A stretch of 64,000 bases of DNA from positions 1-64,000 of the forward strand of contig NZ_FWER01000026.1 of assembly GCF_900169785.1 (NCBI RefSeq), read 5' to 3'. Position numbers and translations under genes: made by a program. Positions 59,742 through 64,000 of the stretch are shown here, in pieces. Each line of letters begins with the position of its first letter. Positions within the stretch are counted from its first letter, which is position 1. The notes under the pieces were generated by a model that was given only the letters and a program-made list of their open reading frames with translations, did no database searches and was not told the origin of the DNA. Source of the stretch: Rhizobium sullae. Lineage in GTDB: Bacteria > Pseudomonadota > Alphaproteobacteria > Rhizobiales > Rhizobiaceae.

Positions 59742-61139
59742 TCAAGGGATGTCATTTGAGGCGACACAGAGCGTGCGGGCGTTCAGCAATCCCCAGCCGT
59801 AAACCGGATCCTTGCCTGGTTTACCGAGATCCTCCGCAGTCTTCGTCAATTCGTCGGAGATTTGTTGCGGGGTCAGATCAGGTCGCGTCGATTTGAGAAT
59901 GGCTGCGGCGGCCGCTACGAAAGGGGCCGCAAACGACGTACCGCTTTTTTGCCTTGCACCTGTAATCGATGCCGCCGTCCAGACACCAACACCGGGCGCC
60001 GCGATATCGATGTGCTCTCCCCGCACAGCGCGGCGGTAGGGATTTTTGCTCCGATCAACTGCGGTGACGGCGATGACCTGCTCATAGCCAGCGGGATAGA
60101 CCGGTTTTGCGGCGGGGCCGTTGTTGCCGGCGGCCGCGACGAGAATGACGCCACGACTGACGGCCGCCTGGACGGTCCTTTCAAGCAGGAGATTGGATGG
60201 GCCGGAAAGACTGAGATTGATGATGCCGACATTTCGGGCCACGAGAAGATCGAGCGCGCGCACGAGGTCATAGACCTCCGCGCGGTCTGCGGATTTGCCG
60301 GCCCGACGAAATGCATCGATGGCAACGAGCTTGGCGTTCGGCAACAGCCCCGGCGTGCGGCTATCGGACTGACCGACCAGAAGTGCCGCAATCGCAGTCC
60401 CGTGCTGTTTGCCCGATTGCAGTGCATCGGGCCTTGTCTCTCCCATGCGGATCGTTTCAAGGTTGGCGCCTTCAAGCGACGGGTGATCTGGATTGATCGC
60501 TGTGTCGACCAGACCGATCTGAAGGTGCGCCGGACACGTCAGTGTTGCAGGATTGGGCCATCCGATGACATGACGCACCATTGTGCAATCGCTACCGTCG
60601 CAACGATCCGCGTCCTCTCGTTGTTCAGGTTCGTAGTAGTGGTTGAAGTCAACCGTCGCGTCGGGCGCCTGCGCCACCACCTCGGCGCGCGCGGCATCGA
60701 GTGCCATCCCTCGCGGAATCTGCAATTTGACGAGTTCGGTATTGGAAAGGGCAATGGTCACTCGCTCGTCGATAACGAAACCCGCCTGTGAAAGCGGCGC
60801 GATATTCTGCTCGCCGAGTCCCAGAGCAACAATCTGACGGGCGGATCTGTCCGGCATGGCGACGGCCCTCGCACGACGGGGCGTCGAAGGTTGCCGGCCG
60901 AACAGCATGTCGAGCAGATCGCGTCCGCCCCTTCGAACCGCTCCGCTGCCCCCGTGGGATCCACCGCTGCTTGATCGCGAACTTCCGCCGTCATCGTCAT
61001 CGTCGTCGTCGTCGGCATGCGCGCTCGCGACGAATGAATATGTCTGGTGCTGCGGGAAAATGGGGGCCGCAACCTCCACGATGGCGACTGCCATCAGGCC
61101 GGTGAAAAGCCGTTGCGTGAACTTCAAGCTGTTGCTCAT
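59742..61139 (-). CDS. Secreted subtilisin-like serine protease (S8) with poly-Asp/Ser-Gly region
   Basis: 465 residues with a signal peptide ending near SAHA (42), directly followed by eight Asp (43-50) and a Ser/Gly linker. The S8 domain has the triad D212 (GLVDTAIN), H246 (KQHGTAIA) and S402 (SGTSFAAP), and the oxyanion Asn in AAGNNG. A propeptide-like segment (about 95-180) precedes the catalytic domain. The promoter region is shared with the divergent ECF sigma gene, and an ECF-type promoter motif lies upstream, so it is a probable target of that sigma factor. Confidence 0.88.
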   Translation of the reverse strand: MSNSLKFTQRLFTGLMAVAIVEVAAPIFPQHQTYSFVASAHADDDDDDDDGGSSRSSSGGSHGGSGAVRRGGRDLLDMLFGRQPSTPRRARAVAMPDRSARQIVALGLGEQNIAPLSQAGFVIDERVTIALSNTELVKLQIPRGMALDAARAEVVAQAPDATVDFNHYYEPEQREDADRCDGSDCTMVRHVIGWPNPATLTCPAHLQIGLVDTAINPDHPSLEGANLETIRMGETRPDALQSGKQHGTAIAALLVGQSDSRTPGLLPNAKLVAIDAFRRAGKSADRAEVYDLVRALDLLVARNVGIINLSLSGPSNLLLERTVQAAVSRGVILVAAAGNNGPAAKPVYPAGYEQVIAVTAVDRSKNPYRRAVRGEHIDIAAPGVGVWTAASITGARQKSGTSFAAPFVAAAAAILKSTRPDLTPQQISDELTKTAEDLGKPGKDPVYGWGLLNARTLCVASNDIP

Positions 61140-61198
61140 TGCAGCGCTCCGGATCCGTTGGCGAGAAAACGAGTATATGGTTTACTCATGGCTGTACC

Positions 61199-61223
61199 AA
61201 CGCAAGGCTCGACAATTTATTCC
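61199..61223 (-). promoter_or_regulatory. Candidate ECF-type promoter of the S8 protease
   Basis: On the minus strand GGAAT (61223-61219) and CGTT (61202-61199) are separated by 16 bases, close to the GGAAC-N16/17-CGTT form of alphaproteobacterial ECF promoters. It lies about 60 bases before the protease start and opposite the sigma gene. Confidence 0.4.
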
Positions 61224-61244
61224 CGCTCGTGCGAAACAAAACGT

Positions 61245-61787
61245 ATGAAACACGACGATCTCCCCTTCGAAGACAGGCTCGTTGCATTTCTGCCCAATCT
61301 AAGGCGTTTTGCGATTTCGCTTTGCCGTTCACGCGAGACCGCCGATGATCTTGTACAGGCGGCGTGCGAGCGCGCGCTGCGATCGTCCGACAGCTTCGAA
61401 CCGGGTACGCGGTTTGATGCGTGGATGTTCCGCATTTTGCGCAACCTCTGGATCGATCATGCTCGCCGCCTGAAGACGGCTGGCCCCAGCGAAGATATCT
61501 CTGAACGGAACGACATCTCCGTGCCGTCGGGCGAGGCCGCGTCTCATGCGCGAATGGCACTGAACGACGTCGCTCAGGCGATCGATCAACTCGCTGATGA
61601 ACAGCGGGAAGTGTTGATCCTGGTCTGTGTCGAAGAGCTTTCCTACAGGGAGGCGGCTGACGTCCTTGCCATACCGATCGGCACAGTCATGAGCAGGCTT
61701 GCGCGCGCACGCAAAAATCTTTCCGAGACGACCGGAATAAATTTGGGGGCAGAGCGTTCGTCGGTCATGAAAGGTGGTAACGCATGA
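61245..61787 (+). CDS. ECF-type RNA polymerase sigma factor
   Basis: 180 residues from MKHDDLPFEDRLVAF. Region 2: LRRFAISLCRSRETADDLVQAACERALRS and FDAWMFRILRNLWIDHARR. Region 4: LADEQREVLILVCVEELSYREAADVLAIPIGTVMSRLARARKNL. There is no signal-sensing extension. The stop overlaps the anti-sigma start (ATGA). It most likely directs transcription of its own operon and the divergent protease on a cell-surface or stress signal. Confidence 0.92.
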   Translation: MKHDDLPFEDRLVAFLPNLRRFAISLCRSRETADDLVQAACERALRSSDSFEPGTRFDAWMFRILRNLWIDHARRLKTAGPSEDISERNDISVPSGEAASHARMALNDVAQAIDQLADEQREVLILVCVEELSYREAADVLAIPIGTVMSRLARARKNLSETTGINLGAERSSVMKGGNA

Positions 61788-62602
61788 ACAAGCAGATTTT
61801 CGACGACGAAACGGTCATGGCCTTTGCGGATGGCGAAACCGATGCCGAAACGACATCGCGGATCGAGGCGGCGCTTGAAACCGACGACGAATTGATGGCG
61901 CGGGTCGCTACGTTCATGGAAACACGTGCGGCCTCAAAGTCCGCTTTGGCACCGATGTTGGACGAGCCCGTACCAGATCACCTTCTGGCGTCGGTTCAGC
62001 GAATGGTCGCCACCCACAAGGCGAACACGTACGACAGTCGCGACGTGCCAGGATCATCGCCGTTGGTGGAGCCTGGCGAAAATGTCGTCACTTTCACGCC
62101 CCGCCCTGCGCCGTCACCGAAGCGTCGGACGCAGAGCTGGTTTGCCCCGCTTGCGGCTTCGATATTGGCGGCGATGATCGCCGGCGGCGGCGGTTACTTC
62201 GCCGGTCGGTCAACGATCCACGAAGTTGCGGATATGTCGTTCCCTGTCGCTCCGGCTCTCGCTGGTATCCTCGAGACTGCCGGCTCAGGCGGCGAACCGA
62301 TCGCCATCGAAGGTGCAACGGTGTCGGTCATCTCCAGCTTCCGCAGCGAAGCTGGAGAGGTTTGCCGCGAATTTGAGGTCAAGCAACGATCCGGACGAAA
62401 CATCACCTCGGTTGCCTGCCATCTCTCGGATCACTGGGAAACACGTTTGGCCCTATCCACGGCTGCCGAGGCATCCGGCTATGTTCCCGCGGCTGCGCAG
62501 GACACGGTTGACGCCTATCTCGGCTCGATCGGCGCGGCTTCGCCGCTTTCACCGGAAGAAGAAGCGGCGGCCCTGAAGCTTTTGCGCGAAACCCGGGAAT
62601 AG
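61784..62602 (+). CDS. Membrane-anchored anti-sigma factor
   Basis: 272 residues, coupled to the sigma gene by a four-base overlap. The N-terminus (DDETVMAFADGETDAETTSRIEAALETDDEL) is the short helical sigma-binding region common to alphaproteobacterial anti-sigma factors (no HxxxCxxC zinc motif). One membrane helix lies at about 121-141 (FAPLAASILAAMIAGGGGYFAG). The C-terminal part is periplasmic with two cysteines (VCREFEV and SVACHLS) that might sense redox state. Confidence 0.82.
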   Translation: MNKQIFDDETVMAFADGETDAETTSRIEAALETDDELMARVATFMETRAASKSALAPMLDEPVPDHLLASVQRMVATHKANTYDSRDVPGSSPLVEPGENVVTFTPRPAPSPKRRTQSWFAPLAASILAAMIAGGGGYFAGRSTIHEVADMSFPVAPALAGILETAGSGGEPIAIEGATVSVISSFRSEAGEVCREFEVKQRSGRNITSVACHLSDHWETRLALSTAAEASGYVPAAAQDTVDAYLGSIGAASPLSPEEEAAALKLLRETRE

Positions 62603-62621
62603 AATCCATCGCATCCCGTTC

Positions 62622-62658
62622 CTCCTTGGCAGCCACGAAGGCTGCGACAACCAAGGAG
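62622..62658 (+). promoter_or_regulatory. Hairpin enclosing the ribosome binding site of the Ser/Asn-repeat gene
   Basis: CTCCTTGG (62622-62629) is perfectly complementary to CCAAGGAG (62651-62658), which contains the ribosome binding site of the gene starting at 62666. Inside, CAGCC pairs with GGCTG around the loop ACGAA. The structure would hide the AAGGAG site, so translation of the next gene may depend on melting by temperature, a ribosome arriving from the anti-sigma gene, or an RNA or protein factor. Confidence 0.55.
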
Positions 62659-62665
62659 TGATACG

Positions 62666-63001
62666 ATGAGAAAGATACTGGCAATTTTGAGCGCCATTCT
62701 TGTCAGCTGTGCTGCCCCGGCCAGCCCGGCGATTGCAGACGATGACAATGCCGTGGTGCGGTTACTGAAAAAGAACGCGCCCGAAACGCGTAGAAGCTAT
62801 TATTCAAACCGCGACGATGATCGCGGAGCGTGGTCCGACCGAGGGTCGAACAGGTCATCGAATTCATCGAGTAATTCGAGTTCCAACCGATCCTCCAATT
62901 CCAGCTCGAACAGTTCGTCCAGCTCGTCGAGCAATTCGAGCTCGAACAGCTCCTCGAATTCGTCCAGCAACTCATCGTCCAATTCTTCGAACGACGATTG
63001 A
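62666..63001 (+). CDS. Secreted Ser/Asn-repeat low-complexity protein
   Basis: 111 residues. A signal peptide (cleavage near AIADD, about 25) is followed by a short charged region, and residues 61-108 are built almost wholly of SSN/SNS units with a few Arg. The end is NDD. The DNA of this part is a degenerate repeat of AGC/TCG and AAT/AAC codons. Ser/Asn-rich tails are seen in surface or matrix-associated proteins; no family is recognised. Together with the protease carrying poly-Asp and Ser/Gly it may form a cell-surface system under the ECF sigma factor. Confidence 0.7.
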   Translation: MRKILAILSAILVSCAAPASPAIADDDNAVVRLLKKNAPETRRSYYSNRDDDRGAWSDRGSNRSSNSSSNSSSNRSSNSSSNSSSSSSSNSSSNSSSNSSSNSSSNSSNDD

Positions 63002-63148
63002 GACCTCGCCAATGCTCCGGCGGCTGTCGCACTTGCTGTGATCGCCGCCGGATCGCCGGATCAACAATTCACATGGGGGAAAGTATCGCGTGGCTAGACT
63101 CGCCTCGAGAAGGCCAGAGTCCCTCTGTACAGAAGCACCGAGTAGAGC

Positions 63149-63365
63149 CATGCTGACAGCTCAGCCGACTATCTGAGTGCCCGCATCGCGACCTTCACGC
63201 TGCTCGGAATTGCTTGCCTCGCCGGTCTCGGCGCCATAGCTTTTGCGATCGTCGGCATCTCTCGGCCGATCAACCGCACGACCAATGTCATGCGTGCACT
63301 CGCCGACGGCGATCTCTCGGTTGAAATTCGCTTCACAATGAATAAGAGATCGGGGAGATGGCGCG
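63149..63365 (+). pseudogene. Fragment of a methyl-accepting chemotaxis protein (membrane helix and HAMP)
   Basis: SSADYLSARIATFTLLGIAC leads into a membrane helix and the HAMP start GISRPINRTTNVMRALADGD LSVEI. After a frameshift near 63340 it continues EIGEMAR, the next conserved HAMP piece, and then stops. The ligand domain before and the signalling domain after are missing. Confidence 0.7.
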
Positions 63366-63394
63366 GCATCACAGTGCGCGAGATGACCGCGCAT

Positions 63395-63475
63395 GCCTCT
63401 GCCGACATCAACGTCGTCGTCCCCATGTCGATGAAAATTGCGTCGCCGGGAGCCAGGATACCCGCGGCCATATAA
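63395..63475 (-). pseudogene. Fragment of a DeoR-family regulator
   Basis: AAGILAPGDAIFIDMGTTTL and MSAEA match the effector-domain segment of DeoR regulators (typically a DGD-IFIDMGTTTL block). Only about 25 residues remain, in frame with the nitroreductase fragment that precedes it on the minus strand, giving a false fusion frame. Confidence 0.6.
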
Positions 63476-64000
63476 CGGCAGTTCTCTGCATCGGGCTTGA
63501 AGAAGGCACCGAACATGATCCGGCCAAGGAAGGTCGGCAGCGACGGGTTTCCCGAGCAGCCGGAATAGAGCCCGTCACCCGTCTCGATCGCCGCGCGGGC
63601 GTTGAAGCGCAACCAGCATCTCAGCTCCGCGGAAAAGGCTGGGTCCGAGACCTGAGCAGTGCTTGCTGCGAGGATCAGTTCCAGAATCTGTTCGATCTTC
63701 GCGCGATCTTCTATCAGCACCACTTCGCACCCGGAAACTCGCGCCGCGACTTGCATCGAGCTCAGATCGGCGCGGGGTACCGGGTGGCTGTTGTAGTCCG
63801 ACCGCGTGCACTGGCGTTCTAGGATCGCGTTGAACAGCCTGTCGCGGTTTCCCGCTTGCCCGAGCGCGATCTCGACCCGCTCGTCGCCGTCGGTGGCAAA
63901 TTCGATCGCTGAGGGCCGCCCTGCAGCGCGCCCGCCGCCAGCATCAGGTTCTCGGCCGCGCAACCCAGTGAGACGTAGAGGTGGTGGTGGTCGGAATCGG
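63476..64000 (-). pseudogene. Fragment of an Acg-type nitroreductase-family protein
   Basis: Reading from the window edge on the minus strand: DSDHHHLYVSLGCAAENLML, a frameshift near 63935, then LFNAILERQCTRSDY, ELRCWLRFNARAAIETGDGL and LPTFLGRIMFGAFFKPDAEN. This order fits the C-terminal half of Acg-like FMN-binding oxidoreductases. The end is replaced by the DeoR fragment. The N-terminal part lies outside the window. Confidence 0.6.

Noticed and set aside
62800..63012. Acidic Leu/Glu-repeat protein on the minus strand
   Set aside because: It is the complement of the Ser/Asn repeats and has no start signal; the plus-strand product has a signal peptide and ribosome site.
63169..63963. A 264-codon minus-strand gene
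   Set aside because: It is a chance fusion of a nitroreductase piece, a DeoR piece and antisense of a chemoreceptor piece.
1..64000. CRISPR arrays, rRNA genes and intact tRNA genes
   Set aside because: No regularly spaced repeats or rRNA-like stretches were seen, and the only tRNA-like sequence (28378-28453) does not fold properly.

Overview
The window looks like an accessory or catabolic region of an alphaproteobacterium of the Rhizobiales (Rhizobium/Sinorhizobium/Agrobacterium type). Reasons: the sequence is GC-rich; it carries an alphaproteobacterial 5-aminolevulinate synthase and FixI/CcoN-type respiration genes; it has many ABC-transporter catabolic operons, each with its own GntR or LacI regulator; and its sulfoquinovose gene set matches the sulfo-Entner-Doudoroff clusters known from rhizobia. 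Scattered transposon pieces and gene fragments suggest a plasmid or a recombining accessory region. That placement is inference.

Region 1 (1-15950) is a respiratory island. After a probable ccmH tail come soxY-soxZ-fccA-fccB on the plus strand (sulfide or sulfur-carrier oxidation). Facing them on the minus strand is a long unit read from 12121 down to 2747: a cupredoxin-like protein, a Tat-exported metallophosphoesterase, a monoheme cytochrome c, CcoN, a CcoO-CcoP fusion with three heme c sites, four tiny membrane proteins (two under 45 residues), a TauE/DsbD-like membrane protein and the copper ATPase FixI. Plus-strand sco, hemA and a divergent groEL follow. Copper delivery, heme supply, chaperone, oxidase and electron donors lie together.

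Region 2 (16187-18188) is a gene graveyard: a frameshifted pseudogene, a possible Tn3-type transposase tail, an IS110 transposase head, and pieces of a short-chain and a medium-chain dehydrogenase joined end to end.

Region 3 (18491-28089) has two divergent FCD-type GntR regulators and an operon: amino-acid ABC transporter, DapA-family lyase, a 977-residue fusion of three dehydrogenase subunits, ABC ATPase, hydantoinase-like enzyme and a DUF3830 protein. The promoter carries a perfect palindrome touching its -10 box. It probably degrades a cyclic or D-amino acid such as a hydroxyproline derivative.

Region 4 (28531-43879) is a complete sulfo-Entner-Doudoroff cluster for the plant sulfosugar sulfoquinovose: LacI regulator with three operator-like sites, ABC importer, sulfoquinovosidase with the KERWY recognition residues, SQ dehydrogenase, lactonase, dehydratase, aldolase, sulfolactaldehyde dehydrogenase and a TauE-type exporter. 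An SsuD-like flavin monooxygenase stands beside it. A frameshifted IS481-family element (about 44026-45270) follows.

Region 5 (45317-54923) is a GntR/UTRA regulator and a divergent oligopeptide-type ABC operon with two M20 amidohydrolases and one M24-fold protein that lacks most metal ligands. Region 6 (54924-59546) holds a decayed stretch with a second possible Tn3-like remnant, a DASS-type carboxylate transporter, glycerate kinase and an unclassified protein. Region 7 (59742-63001) is an ECF sigma/anti-sigma locus with a divergent subtilisin-like protease and a Ser/Asn-repeat secreted protein whose Shine-Dalgarno sequence is buried in a hairpin. The last kilobase is another mosaic of fragments (chemoreceptor, DeoR, nitroreductase).
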